Shown here piece after piece: positions 27,009 to 36,120 of a stretch of 64,000 nt of DNA; positions within the stretch are counted from its first letter, which is position 1, and each line of letters starts with the position of its first letter. Source of the stretch: Cohnella algarum (GTDB lineage: Bacteria; Bacillota; Bacilli; Paenibacillales; Paenibacillaceae); NCBI RefSeq assembly GCF_016937515.1, contig NZ_JAFHKM010000002.1, positions 186,001-250,000 of the forward strand, written 5' to 3'. The notes beneath the pieces are model-generated. The model was not told the origin of the DNA. It did not search any database and was given only the letters and a program-made list of their open reading frames with translations. The translations under genes were made by a program, and so were the position numbers.

Positions 27009-28425
27009 GCTGGATCACCACCCTTTTCCGCGATGGCTTGGCGAACATTTTGCCGGGATTGAGCAGGCCCAGAGGGTCGAAAGCCGCCTTGATGCCCTTC
27101 AGCACTTCGATCCCCGGAGCGCCTACCTTCCATTCGAGAAACGGCGCCTTGACCATGCCGACGCCGTGCTCGCCGGTAATCGTGCCTCCCAGCGCGATCG
27201 CCGCTTCGAAAATTTCCGCGAACGCCTCCTCGACCCGGTGAACCTCGTCGCGATCGCGGGCGTCGGTCGTCGCCGTCGGATGCAAATTGCCGTCGCCGGC
27301 ATGGCCGAACGTGCAGATGTTGACGTCGTACTTGCGGGCGATGCGGTTGATTTCAAGCACCATGTCGGCGATTTTGGAGCGCGGCACGGTGGCGTCTTCG
27401 AGAATCGTCGTCGGCCGCAGGCGGGCAAGCGCCGTAAACGCGCTGCGCCGCGCGGTCAGCAGCTTGAGCGCCTCCTCCGGCGACGAGGCCACGCTGACTC
27501 TCGCCGCTTTTTCCCCGATGCAGATGGCTTCGATCGTCGCGATATCCCGTTCGACCAGCTCCGGCTCGCCGTCCTGCTCGATCAGCAAAATCGCCGCCAT
27601 GTCGAGCGGAAGGCCGAGCCCCGCGAAATCGTCCACGACCCGAATCGTCGGGTTGTCGAGAAATTCGAGCGTCGCGGGGATGATGCGGCTTTCGATAATT
27701 TTGGATACGGTGCGGGCCGCGTCGTACAGATCGTTGTACATCGCCAGCATCGTTTTTTTCGCTTTAGGCGGGGGAATCAGCTTCAGCGTCGCTTCGGTAA
27801 CGATCGCGAGCGTCCCTTCCGAACCGACAAGCAGCTTCGTCAAATCGTACCCGGCGACGTCCTTCATCAGCTTGCCGCCCGTGCGGATGATGTCCCCGTT
27901 CGCCAGCACCGCTTCGAGTCCGATTACGTAATCCTTCGTCGTTCCGTATTTGAGGCCGCGCAAGCCGCCCGAATTTTCCGCGATATTGCCGCCGATCGTC
28001 GAAATCGCCATGCTGCTGGGATCCGGCGGGTAAAACAAGCCGAGGCTTTCGACATGCGCGCTGAACAGCTTCGTATTCAATCCCGGCTGAACGACGGCAA
28101 CCAAATTTTCCAGATCGACCTCCAAAATCCGGTTCATCCGGTGCATGACCATGACGACGCCCCCCTGAACCGGAACGGTGCCGCCGCACAAATTCGTGCC
28201 CGACCCGCGGCTGACGACCGGAATGCGGTGCCTGTGCAGCACCTTCATCGTTTCGGACACCTGCCGGGTGTCGCGCGGATACACGACCGCGTCCGGCAGC
28301 GCCTGCTGCATCGGGGTACCGTCATACGAATGGGTGACGAGCGTCTGCATGTCGTCTCTAAAATCCTCGGCGCCTAAAACGGCGATCAATTCGCGTCTCG
28401 CTTGTTCGGGCAGCAAACCGGACAC
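27001..28425 (-). CDS. glcD: Glycolate oxidase FAD-linked subunit
   Basis: The 474-residue protein belongs to the FAD_binding_4/FAD-oxidase C family. It shows VSRGSGTNLCGGTVP for FAD binding, PDPSSMAISTIGGNIAENSGG, and the C-terminal GHAGDGNLHPT and TGEHGVGMVKAPFL motifs. It oxidises a 2-hydroxy acid, probably glycolate, and passes electrons to GlcF. Glycolate is formed in one branch of apionate breakdown, which could explain its place beside the sugar locus. The GTG start at 28425 abuts the AGAGG motif; a TTG three codons later has better spacing and may be the true start. Confidence 0.88.
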   Translation of the reverse strand: MSGLLPEQARRELIAVLGAEDFRDDMQTLVTHSYDGTPMQQALPDAVVYPRDTRQVSETMKVLHRHRIPVVSRGSGTNLCGGTVPVQGGVVMVMHRMNRILEVDLENLVAVVQPGLNTKLFSAHVESLGLFYPPDPSSMAISTIGGNIAENSGGLRGLKYGTTKDYVIGLEAVLANGDIIRTGGKLMKDVAGYDLTKLLVGSEGTLAIVTEATLKLIPPPKAKKTMLAMYNDLYDAARTVSKIIESRIIPATLEFLDNPTIRVVDDFAGLGLPLDMAAILLIEQDGEPELVERDIATIEAICIGEKAARVSVASSPEEALKLLTARRSAFTALARLRPTTILEDATVPRSKIADMVLEINRIARKYDVNICTFGHAGDGNLHPTATTDARDRDEVHRVEEAFAEIFEAAIALGGTITGEHGVGMVKAPFLEWKVGAPGIEVLKGIKAAFDPLGLLNPGKMFAKPSRKRVVIQHG

Positions 28426-28486
28426 TTCCTCTCGATGGATGAAAATGGCGATGCATAGCTTAGACCCTAATCGAACAGGTGATCAG

Positions 28487-28499
28487 GTCATCTGATGAC
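28487..28499. promoter_or_regulatory. Palindromic operator in the glcD/gntR divergent region
   Basis: GTCATC-T-GATGAC is a perfect 6-1-6 palindrome, placed 62 bases upstream of glcD and 120 bases upstream of the divergent GntR gene. A TATACAC/TATACT-rich stretch at about 28515 offers -10 elements for either direction. It is the natural candidate site for the adjacent FadR-type regulator. Confidence 0.55.
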
Positions 28500-28618
28500 T
28501 TTTGTCGGATTGTAGTATACACTAAAATAGAAGAATTGGAAAGCGTTTAAGCGCGAAATTCGGCCTGCGGCGAACCGGCTTCCTGCCGGTCGCGCGACTG
28601 CCGGGCAAAGGAGCCATC

Positions 28619-29341
28619 ATGAACGAAAACCGACCGTTAAAAAGCCACGAGTGGGTCATGAACGATTTGCGAAAACAGCTTGAGGAAGGAGCGCTCTCCC
28701 CCGGCGACCGGCTCGCGTCGGTCGTCGAGCTTGCGGAGCGATACGGGGTCGGCCGGTCGACCGTCCGCGAAGCGCTGAGCGCCCTGAAGGCGATGGGGAT
28801 GCTCGATATCCGGCAAGGCGGCGGCACGTTCGTGAAAGCGACGTTGCCGGCCGCCGCGCCGCCGCACCCCGGCATGCTGCAGCCCGAAGCCTGGGCCGAC
28901 CGGGCCCTCACTCTGCGGCATATTCTCGAAGTGCGGCGCGTGCTGGAAACCGGCTGCGCCGCGCTTGCCGCCGCGAGCCGGTCGGCGGACGATTTGGCCA
29001 GGCTGGCGGGGACGCTGGCGGAAATGGAAGCGCACATGGACGACGAGGCATTCAATGAGCAAGCGGACGTTCGGTTCCACGAGCAGATCGCCGCCGCCAC
29101 CCATAATCCGCTGCTGATGCAGCTGATGGAGACGATGGCGGCACGTCTTCACGACAGCATGCGGGATACGCGGGCGTTGTGGTTTTACGCCGAGCGTTCG
29201 ACCGCCGAGCGGCTGCTGGAGGAGCACCGCGCGATATATGAGGCGATCGCGGAAGGCGATGCGGGCGCGGCGACGCTGCGCATGCAACTGCACATCGCCA
29301 AAGTCGAGCAGGTGCTGGGGGAGAAGGGCGCGGGCGCTTAA
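28619..29341 (+). CDS. GntR/FadR-family regulator (FCD domain)
   Basis: This 240-residue protein has an N-terminal winged helix (LSPGDRLASVVELAERYGVGRSTVREALSALKAMG) and a C-terminal all-helical FCD ligand domain that contains the metal-ligand type sequence DVRFHEQIAAATHNPLL. It is divergent from glcDF, like GlcC and LldR, so it probably controls glycolate or lactate oxidation in response to the acid. AAAGGAG lies 6 bases before the ATG. Confidence 0.88.
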   Translation: MNENRPLKSHEWVMNDLRKQLEEGALSPGDRLASVVELAERYGVGRSTVREALSALKAMGMLDIRQGGGTFVKATLPAAAPPHPGMLQPEAWADRALTLRHILEVRRVLETGCAALAAASRSADDLARLAGTLAEMEAHMDDEAFNEQADVRFHEQIAAATHNPLLMQLMETMAARLHDSMRDTRALWFYAERSTAERLLEEHRAIYEAIAEGDAGAATLRMQLHIAKVEQVLGEKGAGA

Positions 29342-29383
29342 AGGCGGGTTATGGCCTGTTGAAAATCGAAAAGCAAAAAGAAA

Positions 29384-29406
29384 AAAGCCCCGAAAAACGG
29401 GGCTTT
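29384..29406. terminator. Bidirectional terminator between gntR and nrdF
   Basis: AAAGCCCCG / CGGGGCTTT with a 5-base loop. The minus-strand transcript continues with a long U-rich tract, making it the terminator of the nrd operon; the plus strand has only three U and would end the GntR message less efficiently. Confidence 0.85.
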
Positions 29407-29484
29407 GCCAACAATCCGAATCAAGCAAGCGCGGCCTTAATCTTTCGCCTGAAGGTTTTAGGTTGATGCAGCGCTCCTGCCGTC

Positions 29485-30438
29485 TTAATCGAAAATAAAG
29501 TCCTCGTCCGAAAGCGGCTCGACGTTCGTCGCGCGGACGTAGCCATTGCCTTTTTTGGAGAAAAAGTCGTGCTGCTTCGTCTTCGTGCTGAGGCCGTTCT
29601 GGACGATCGGGTTGATGTCCTCTTCCGGAAACGGCGGCTCGAAGCCGAGGTTCATGAACGCCTTGTTCGCGTTGTACCGCAGGAACGCCTTCACTTCCTC
29701 CTGCAGCCCGATTTGCGCGTACAGCTCGTCCGTGTACGCCTCTTCGTTCTGGTGGAGGAACTTGAACAAGCCGATCAGCGTCTCGTAAGCCGCCTGCTGC
29801 TCGTCCTCGTCCAGCTTCGCGTACACCTCTTGCGCGAGCACGCCGACGTACAGGCCGTGAATGCTCTCGTCGCGAAGAATCAGGTCGATGATTTCGCCGC
29901 AGCTCGTCATTTGACCCTGGCCCGCCAAATAAAGCGGATAGAAAAAGCCGCTGTAGAACAGGTAGCTTTCGAGCAGCACCGACGCGCCCATCGCCAGGAA
30001 CAAGTCCTTCTGCGTATGGATGTTCTGATAGTACTGGGCGATCGTTTCCGCCTTCGTTTGCAAATGCTTGTTGTTCTCGACCCAGCGGAACACTTCGTCG
30101 ATCTCTTCGTTCGTCGCAAGCGTCGTAAAAATGCTGCTGTACGACTTGGCGTGGATTTGCTCCATCATCCCCATGAACGACAGGACCGCCTTGCGCTGAA
30201 GCCCTTCGACGTGGTCGTTGATGCCCGGCATGCCGACGCCGCCTTGCAGCGTGTCGAGCAGCGTCAAACCGCCCAACACTTTGATGTATGTATCCTGTTC
30301 CGCCTCGCTCAGCTTGATCCACGTCATCTTGTCGTCGGACAGCGGAATTTCGTCGTCCGTCCAAAATTGCATGATGTTTTGCTTCCAGAACGTAATCGTA
30401 TAATCGTCGTCGGGACGATTCCAGTTAACGGCTTTCAT
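29485..30438 (-). CDS. nrdF: Class Ib ribonucleotide reductase small subunit
   Basis: The 317-residue NrdF carries the dimetal site and tyrosyl radical: LTLLDTLQ, MEQIHAKSYSSIF (Glu and His ligands with the radical tyrosine), LLESYLFYSG and LRDESIHG. It provides the radical for reduction of ribonucleoside diphosphates by NrdE; NrdI upstream supplies the oxidant for its manganese form. GAGAGGAG precedes the ATG. It is separated from nrdE by 174 bases that hold a hairpin. Confidence 0.96.
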   Translation of the reverse strand: MKAVNWNRPDDDYTITFWKQNIMQFWTDDEIPLSDDKMTWIKLSEAEQDTYIKVLGGLTLLDTLQGGVGMPGINDHVEGLQRKAVLSFMGMMEQIHAKSYSSIFTTLATNEEIDEVFRWVENNKHLQTKAETIAQYYQNIHTQKDLFLAMGASVLLESYLFYSGFFYPLYLAGQGQMTSCGEIIDLILRDESIHGLYVGVLAQEVYAKLDEDEQQAAYETLIGLFKFLHQNEEAYTDELYAQIGLQEEVKAFLRYNANKAFMNLGFEPPFPEEDINPIVQNGLSTKTKQHDFFSKKGNGYVRATNVEPLSDEDFIFD

Positions 30439-30475
30439 GAAAACTCTCCTCTCGCTGCCCCCTTCGGGGATAGAA

Positions 30476-30494
30476 AAGCCCGCTTCGCGGGCTT
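30476..30494 (-). terminator. Hairpin between nrdE and nrdF
   Basis: AAGCCCGC / GCGGGCTT with a 3-base loop, followed on the minus strand by UUUU at its edge. It resembles a partial terminator or processing site that could lower or uncouple nrdF expression from nrdE. The rest of the gap shows nothing else. Confidence 0.55.
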
Positions 30495-30612
30495 AACGGT
30501 TCTGACGCCGCCGGGACGCATGTTCAGAAGCTTGTCCCGCCCTGCTGAAGAGGAAGGGAAGCCCCGGCCGGCGGCGGCGCGGATAGGAATCGAATGCGGA
30601 ATCGCGCGGATT

Positions 30613-32703
30613 TTACACGGCGCAGCTGACGCACTCTTCGACGCTCAGACGGTTCGTCCGCGTATAGTAGAGCGACTTCAGCCCTTTGCGCGCGGCGTAA
30701 ATGTAGTAGCGGGCCAACTGCCGCGTCGTCACGTCGCTGTTGACGTGGAGCACGGTCGAGATGCCTTGGTCGACGTGCTCGGCGATTTCCGCGATCAGGT
30801 CGATGATTTTGAACTGGTTCATCTGATAGGCCGATTTATAATAGAAGAAATTCGACGCGTTCATGTAAGGCATCGGATAATACGTCGTCGAGTTGGCGTA
30901 CGTGCGCGTTTCGATCGGCTCGACGATCGGCATGACGCTCGACGTCGCGTTCTGAATGTACGAAATGCTTTGCGTCGGCGCGATCGCCAAGCGATACGCG
31001 TGATACAGGCCGTGCTTCATGACGTTACCCTTCAAAACCGCCCAGTCGGCCGGCGCCGGAATGTCGATGCCGGCGAACAGCTGCCGCACCCTTTCCGTGC
31101 GCGGGCGGTAGTCCGTTTCCAAATACTTGTCGAAGTAGGTGCCTTTCGCATATTCGGACTTCTCGAAGCCGGCGAACGTGATGCCGGTCTTTTCGGCGAT
31201 TTCGCAGCTCTTCTCGATCGAATGGAAGTTCATCATCATGAAGAACGTACGGGCGAAATCCCTCGCTTCTTCGCTTTCGTAGGCGATCAGGTTTTTCGCC
31301 AGGTAGCCGTGCAGGTTCATGGCGCCGAGTCCGACCGAGTGAAGCTCGGCGTTCGCTTTCGCCACGCCCGGCGCGTTCATGACCGTCGTCATGTCGCTGA
31401 CGGCCGTAAGCCCCGCGATCCCCTCGTGCACCGATTCCTTGATTTTGCCGCTTTCCATCACGTTCACGATGTTAAGCGAAGCGAGGTTGCAGCTGATGTC
31501 CCGGCGGATAATGTCCTCTTCGCCGTAATCGGTAATTTCCGACGTCTCCTGCAGTTGGAAAATTTCCGTGCACAGGTTGGACATTTTGATCGAGCCGATA
31601 TCTTTAAGCGCATGCGCTTTGTTGGCGTTCGTCTTGTTCATGATGTACGGGTAGCCCGATTCGAGCTGGATGGACGCGATCTTCGTCAGCATGTCGCGGG
31701 CGCTGAGCGGCGATTTTTTGATGACGCGGTCGTCCGCCAGCAGCTTGTCGTACATCTCGTCGAGGTCCATGTCGTCCAGATGCTGGCCGTATGCGCGATA
31801 CACCGAATACGGAGCGAACACGTGCAGCGGCTTGTTTTGCTCCGCCAGCTCATACAGCTTGTTCGGCACGATCAGGCCGATCGACAGCGTCTGCAGGCGC
31901 GTTTTCTCGTCGGCGTTGATTTTTTTGGAATCGAGGAATTCCATGACGTCCCAGCCGAAAATGTTATAGTACGCGGCGCCGGAGCCTTTGCGCTGTCCCA
32001 TCTGGTCGGCGTAGGAGAAGGCGTCCTCCATCAGCTTCAGCACGGGCATGATCCCTTTGGCGGCGCCTTCCACGCCCTTGATCGCTTCGCCGCGGCCGCG
32101 CAGCTTCGACAGGTTGACCGCAACGCCGCCGCCGATCTTCGACAGCTGCATGCAGGTAGCCAGCACGTAATTGATCGAATTGAGCGCATCGTCCATTTCC
32201 AGCAGGAAGCAGGACACCATTTCGCCGCGGCGGCTCTTGCCCGCGTTCAGGAACGTCGGGGTTGCCGGCTGCAGCCGCTGCTCCATCATCGAAGCGGCCA
32301 GCGTGCGGGCGGTCGCGAAATCGCCTCTGCCGAGGTGAAGCGCCACGATGGCGACGCGATCCGGGTAATGCTCCAGGTACGTCTTCTTGTCGTTGCTTCT
32401 TACCGCGTAGTCGGAATAAAACTTGGAGGCGGCCATATATGAAGGAAATTGAAAATGATAGCTGTGCGTCAGTTCGTATACTTGCAGGACGTCGTTTTCG
32501 GAGTAGTGTTGAAAAACGTCTTCGTAGTAGTCGTTCTCGATCATGTAGCTTACTTTGGCCAAATGGCCGTCAAAGCGAAGGGATTTCGTTTCGACTTCGG
32601 CCATGAACGCCTTGATGGCCTCCTGGTCCTTGTCCAGTTGGAAAAATCCGTCGGCGCCTCGTTGCATCAATAGGTTGTTCAGCTCAATATGCTTCAATAT
32701 CAT
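30613..32703 (-). CDS. nrdE: Class Ib ribonucleotide reductase large subunit
   Basis: The 696-residue catalytic subunit contains the substrate-site cysteine in GEMVSCFLLEMDD, the NLSKLRGRGE loop, SNLCTEIFQ with DISCNLASLNIVN, and the C-terminal redox pair VEECVSCAV. It lacks the extended N-terminal ATP cone of class Ia enzymes, as NrdE does. It overlaps nrdI by 20 bases. Start choice is between ATG 32703 and a TTG two codons later that is better spaced from GGGGAG. Confidence 0.96.
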   Translation of the reverse strand: MILKHIELNNLLMQRGADGFFQLDKDQEAIKAFMAEVETKSLRFDGHLAKVSYMIENDYYEDVFQHYSENDVLQVYELTHSYHFQFPSYMAASKFYSDYAVRSNDKKTYLEHYPDRVAIVALHLGRGDFATARTLAASMMEQRLQPATPTFLNAGKSRRGEMVSCFLLEMDDALNSINYVLATCMQLSKIGGGVAVNLSKLRGRGEAIKGVEGAAKGIMPVLKLMEDAFSYADQMGQRKGSGAAYYNIFGWDVMEFLDSKKINADEKTRLQTLSIGLIVPNKLYELAEQNKPLHVFAPYSVYRAYGQHLDDMDLDEMYDKLLADDRVIKKSPLSARDMLTKIASIQLESGYPYIMNKTNANKAHALKDIGSIKMSNLCTEIFQLQETSEITDYGEEDIIRRDISCNLASLNIVNVMESGKIKESVHEGIAGLTAVSDMTTVMNAPGVAKANAELHSVGLGAMNLHGYLAKNLIAYESEEARDFARTFFMMMNFHSIEKSCEIAEKTGITFAGFEKSEYAKGTYFDKYLETDYRPRTERVRQLFAGIDIPAPADWAVLKGNVMKHGLYHAYRLAIAPTQSISYIQNATSSVMPIVEPIETRTYANSTTYYPMPYMNASNFFYYKSAYQMNQFKIIDLIAEIAEHVDQGISTVLHVNSDVTTRQLARYYIYAARKGLKSLYYTRTNRLSVEECVSCAV

Positions 32704-33043
32704 TCACTCCCCGCACAAAATGCTCGACGTCTCGCGTCGTGCCCGAAAGCTCGAACTTGGTGATGACCGGAACTCCGTACAGCGACGAAATCGTATCCGC
32801 GCTCTTCGCAAATCCGTCGCCCCAATTGCGGTTGCCGCTGGCGGAAACGCCTTTGAGCTGACGATGGTTGCGATTCAGAAACTTCATGACCCGCTCGGGA
32901 GCTTGTCCGAATCCCGTCGTATAGGTCACGAGCACAAACGGTTCTTCCACGCTCATGTTCTCGTCGATCTGGACGGAAGGCATATTGAGCTTGGCGATAA
33001 ACCGGCGGACGTTCCCCGTCTTGGAATCGTAGGCAATCAACAT
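32684..33043 (-). CDS. nrdI: NrdI flavodoxin-like protein
   Basis: The 119-residue flavodoxin-like protein matches NrdI: LIAYDSKTGNVRRFI phosphate loop, LVTYTTGFGQAPERVMKFL, and GVSASGNRNWGDGFAKSAD. It delivers superoxide or a related oxidant to activate the dimanganese-tyrosyl cofactor of NrdF. It is first in the nrdIEF operon, with AAAGGAG upstream of its ATG. No nrdH glutaredoxin-like gene is present here. Confidence 0.94.
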   Translation of the reverse strand: MLIAYDSKTGNVRRFIAKLNMPSVQIDENMSVEEPFVLVTYTTGFGQAPERVMKFLNRNHRQLKGVSASGNRNWGDGFAKSADTISSLYGVPVITKFELSGTTRDVEHFVRGVNDIEAY

Positions 33044-33223
33044 CTAGTTCGAGCTCCTTTCATTTTCCGAAAATGAACGGCGCATCCGGTTGTTCCTTGC
33101 CGGACACGCCGCTCAACATATTGCGGGGCGCGAACCCCCCGTTTCCCGCTGCGCCGCGGGACCAAGACTCTATTTCCGCGTTCCTATTCCTGCAATGCCG
33201 ATGAGAGACTATGTATTTCATTT

Positions 33224-33277
33224 AACCCATATCTAGATCGCTTAATCAAATTTAAATCAATATATTGTGTTTGTCAA
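33224..33277 (-). promoter_or_regulatory. nrd promoter with two NrdR boxes
   Basis: On the minus strand TTGACA (33272-33277) and TAAATT (33249-33254) are 17 bases apart. The 16-bp NrdR box ACACAATATATTGATT (rc of 33255-33270) fills the spacer. A second, weaker box with the core CCATATCTAG (33224-33239) follows exactly 31 bases away, three helical turns, the usual tandem arrangement for the NrdR repressor. Confidence 0.85.
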
Positions 33278-33354
33278 TAATCCGTCCCGAAAATAGTCAT
33301 GTCGTCCTTCATCAAAAACGGTACTTTGGACGCTTTTCCAAGGCGCGGCGCGGC

Positions 33355-34263
33355 TTAGCCGCGCATGCGCCGGCGAAACTCTTTCGGCGAATGAGAGTTA
33401 TAGCGGCGGAACAATTTATAAAATTGGGCCATGTTCCAGATTCCGACCTCGAAACCGATCTCCAAAATGCTGAGGTCGCTCGTCGCCAGCAGCCTTTCCG
33501 CTTTTTTGATCCGGTTGTAATTGACGTAATCGACGAACGGAACGCCCACGGCCTTTTTGAACGATTTGATAAAATGGTGGTAGCTCATGCCCATCAGGGC
33601 GCGGACGTCGTCCACCGTTATTTTTTCCCCGAGGTGGCCGTCCACGTAGTCGAGAACGGGACGAAAGCGCTCGAGCTCCAGATCGTTGGCGCGCTGAAGC
33701 AGCCCGCGGCTGTCGCGGCGGAGCAGCAGGAGCAGCAGCCGTTTCAGCGACGATCCGATCGCGAGCTCGTAGCCGATTTCCTTGCGCGCCGTTTCCGAAA
33801 AAATATCCGAGACAAGCTTGAACGCTTCTTCCTTCGCCTCCGGCTGCTCGTCGAAAATATAATTCATCTTTTCCAGGGCGGCGAACCGCTCGGAGAACCC
33901 GTTCAAGTAAGGAAGCATGCTCGGATCGAAATGGCGTTCCAGCTCCACCTGCAGCACCGTATAGCGCAGCGGAACGTCCGACCCGTTGCAGGTGCGGTGA
34001 AGCCCGGAAGAGCCGATCACCATCATATCGCCCGCCTCGAGCGTACGCGAGGCGGCGGGCGTCTGCACGCGCAGGCTGCCTTCCGAGATGGCCAAAAACT
34101 CGACTTCCTTGTGGTAATGCCAGGGCCACGTCTCCGGGACCGGGCGAATTCCGTCGGCGTCGCGAATTTCCCATACTTTTAAAAACAGCAGCGGATTTTG
34201 ATAGACCACTTTTTCGTTGACGGCCTGTACGTCCGTATCGGGCCAAGGCTGGCGGTTCGACAT
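33355..34263 (-). CDS. AraC-family transcriptional regulator with cupin sensor
   Basis: The 302-residue protein has an N-terminal cupin-like sensor (WHYHKEVEFLAISEGSLRVQ, GDMMVIGSSGLHRT) and a C-terminal AraC double helix-turn-helix (ITVDDVRALMGMSYHHFIKSFKKAVG and ILEIGFEVGIWNMAQFYKLFRRYNSHSPKEFR). It starts at MSNRQPW with AAGGTAGGG upstream, although the frame stays open for 300 more codons upstream as antisense of thuA. It is divergent from the ThuA-like gene and probably activates it in response to a sugar. Confidence 0.9.
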   Translation of the reverse strand: MSNRQPWPDTDVQAVNEKVVYQNPLLFLKVWEIRDADGIRPVPETWPWHYHKEVEFLAISEGSLRVQTPAASRTLEAGDMMVIGSSGLHRTCNGSDVPLRYTVLQVELERHFDPSMLPYLNGFSERFAALEKMNYIFDEQPEAKEEAFKLVSDIFSETARKEIGYELAIGSSLKRLLLLLLRRDSRGLLQRANDLELERFRPVLDYVDGHLGEKITVDDVRALMGMSYHHFIKSFKKAVGVPFVDYVNYNRIKKAERLLATSDLSILEIGFEVGIWNMAQFYKLFRRYNSHSPKEFRRRMRG

Positions 34264-34413
34264 GCGGACCCTACCTTTCGGCTGAAAAGTACATTTGCAA
34301 GTATACCACTTTTGAATAAAAAAGCGTTGAAATTCGGCATATCGAAAAAGCGGCGGGTTGCCTATACTGGGAAATAAGCGTTTACACGAACAACCGACGA
34401 GGAGAGAAGCGAT

Positions 34414-35148
34414 ATGACCGCCAAGCTTAAAGTAACCGTCTGGAACGAATTCAGACACGAGCAGCACAACGAAAAGGTGCGGAGCGTTTACCCCGGCGGC
34501 ATTCACGCCGCGATCGGCGAAGGCCTCGCCGGGACGGCCGACGTCGCCTACGCCACGCTGGACCAGGACGAGGAGCACGGCTTGTCGGAAAGCCGCCTGG
34601 CCGAAACCGACGTTCTGATCTGGTGGGGCCATATGGCCCACGGCGACGTCAAGGACGAAATCGTGGAGCGCGTCAAGCGCCGCGTCCTGCAGGGAATGGG
34701 TCTGATCGTGCTGCACTCCGGGCATTTTTCGAAAATTTTCAAGACGCTCATGGGAACGTCGTGCGATTTGAAATGGCGCGAAGCGGACGAGAAGGAGCGG
34801 TTGTGGGTCGTATCGCCGGGCCATCCGATCGCGGAAGGAATCGGCGAATACATCGAGCTGCCGCAGGAGGAAATGTACGGCGAGCATTTCGACATTCCGC
34901 AGCCGGACGAGCTCGTATTCGTCAGCTGGTTCGAGGGCGGCGAAGTGTTCCGCAGCGGGTGCACGTTCCATCGCGGCCAGGGAAAAATTTTCTACTTCCG
35001 CCCCGGTCACGAAACGTACCCGACCTACTACAACGAGCAGGTTCGGACGGTCATCCGCAACGCCGTCAAGTGGGCCGCTCCGACGCGAAGGGACTATCCG
35101 ACGTACGGCAACCACAAGCCGCTCGAAGCGATCGGGAACAAGGCGTAA
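34414..35148 (+). CDS. thuA: ThuA-like trehalose-utilisation domain protein
   Basis: The 244-residue protein matches the ThuA family (class I glutamine-amidotransferase-like fold): [25 protein letters not shown] opening region, [26 protein letters not shown] and [12 protein letters not shown]. ThuA-type proteins are tied to utilisation of trehalose or other disaccharides through keto-sugar intermediates. GAGGAGAG precedes the ATG. A strong terminator follows, so it is monocistronic under the divergent AraC regulator. Confidence 0.85.
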   Translation: MTAKLKVTVWNEFRHEQHNEKVRSVYPGGIHAAIGEGLAGTADVAYATLDQDEEHGLSESRLAETDVLIWWGHMAHGDVKDEIVERVKRRVLQGMGLIVLHSGHFSKIFKTLMGTSCDLKWREADEKERLWVVSPGHPIAEGIGEYIELPQEEMYGEHFDIPQPDELVFVSWFEGGEVFRSGCTFHRGQGKIFYFRPGHETYPTYYNEQVRTVIRNAVKWAAPTRRDYPTYGNHKPLEAIGNKA

Positions 35149-35159
35149 CGCCGCAAAAG

Positions 35160-35211
35160 GCAAGCCCGCAAGGCCGCGAAAGCGCGGCTTTGCGGGCTTG
35201 CTCTCTTTTTT
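35160..35211 (+). terminator. Rho-independent terminator after thuA
   Basis: A long hairpin of GCAAGCCCGCAA with TTTGCGGGCTTGC, with an inner GCCGCG/CGCGGC stem, is followed by CTCTTTTTT. It lies 12 bases after the thuA stop. Confidence 0.92.
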
Positions 35212-35322
35212 GCGGATTGCCGCTGTGAGTTCGGCCTCGCTGCATCCGTTTCTCGTCCGGCTCCTTCTTCCCGCGTGCGCCCGGTTCCGCCGACGTTGCC
35301 GGCGGCGATTCGACCGCGAGGC

Positions 35323-35351
35323 TTCAAACGCCGGACCGTTTGGACTATAAT
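35323..35351 (+). promoter_or_regulatory. Promoter of the metallo-hydrolase/AbrB genes
   Basis: TTCAAA (35323-35328) and a perfect TATAAT (35346-35351) with a 17-base spacer, 40 bases before the start at 35392. Confidence 0.65.
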
Positions 35352-35391
35352 TATCTTAGCACTAAACAAATCGCAGGAAAAGGTGGTTGCT

Positions 35392-36120
35392 ATGCCCCTC
35401 CGGAAACTGGAACTAACGAAAAGCGTTATGGGGACTACGTCGACCTTCCACCCCGCGCTTATTTATGACGACAATGCGGCGGCTCTGGCGGATACGGGCC
35501 TGCCGGGCACCTTCGGCCAACTGCGGGAGCAAGTCGAGCTCGCCGGCGTGCCGCTGGACCGCTTGAGCCAAGTTATTTTGACGCATCAGGATATCGATCA
35601 TATCGGCGGTTTGCCCGAGCTTGCGCACGGGCGGGAAAAGCCCCTCGAAGTAAGGGCGCACGCGGCGGATAAACCTTATATCGACGGGACGAAACCGCTG
35701 ATCAAGCTGAACGCCCAGCGTCTCGCCGCCCTGACGCAAGGGCTGACGGACGGGGAGCTCGCCAGGTTCGAGCGGATGTTTTCCCCGGCGACCGCCCCCA
35801 ACGTCAATCGGACGCTGGCGGACGGAGACACCCTGGACGTGGACGGAGGCGTTGTCGTCATTCATACGCCCGGCCATACGCCGGGGCATGTTTCCCTGTA
35901 TCATCGCCGCACGAAGACGCTGATCGCCGGGGATGCGATGGTCGTGAGCGAAGGGCGGCTGATGGGACCGGCCCCGGCGATGACGCCGGACATGGACTCG
36001 GCGCTCCGGTCGCTGGGCAAGCTTGCGGCGTTCGACATCGAGCGCGTCCTGTGCTATCACGGCGGTTGGTTCGAAGGCAACGCGAACGACCGGATCGCGG
36101 AGCTTGCTTCCGGATCGTGA
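35392..36120 (+). CDS. MBL-fold metallo-hydrolase
   Basis: This 242-residue metallo-beta-lactamase-fold hydrolase has THQDIDHIGG at 64-73 as the metal motif. The second His of the common HxHxDH is Asp, a variant seen in some subfamilies. HTPGHTPGHVSLY, AGDAMVV and a late CYHGG follow. AAAGGTGG precedes the ATG. The next gene starts inside its stop codon, so the pair is coupled. The substrate is not predictable; lactonases and glyoxalase-II-like enzymes share this fold. Confidence 0.85.
   Translation: MPLRKLELTKSVMGTTSTFHPALIYDDNAAALADTGLPGTFGQLREQVELAGVPLDRLSQVILTHQDIDHIGGLPELAHGREKPLEVRAHAADKPYIDGTKPLIKLNAQRLAALTQGLTDGELARFERMFSPATAPNVNRTLADGDTLDVDGGVVVIHTPGHTPGHVSLYHRRTKTLIAGDAMVVSEGRLMGPAPAMTPDMDSALRSLGKLAAFDIERVLCYHGGWFEGNANDRIAELASGS

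Noticed and set aside
29569..32442. A 957-codon plus-strand open frame
   Set aside because: Antisense to nrdF and nrdE, which are certain.
34264..35163. An N-terminal extension of 300 residues on the AraC regulator
   Set aside because: The extension is the antisense of thuA; the proper start at 34263 has its own binding site and matches the family length.
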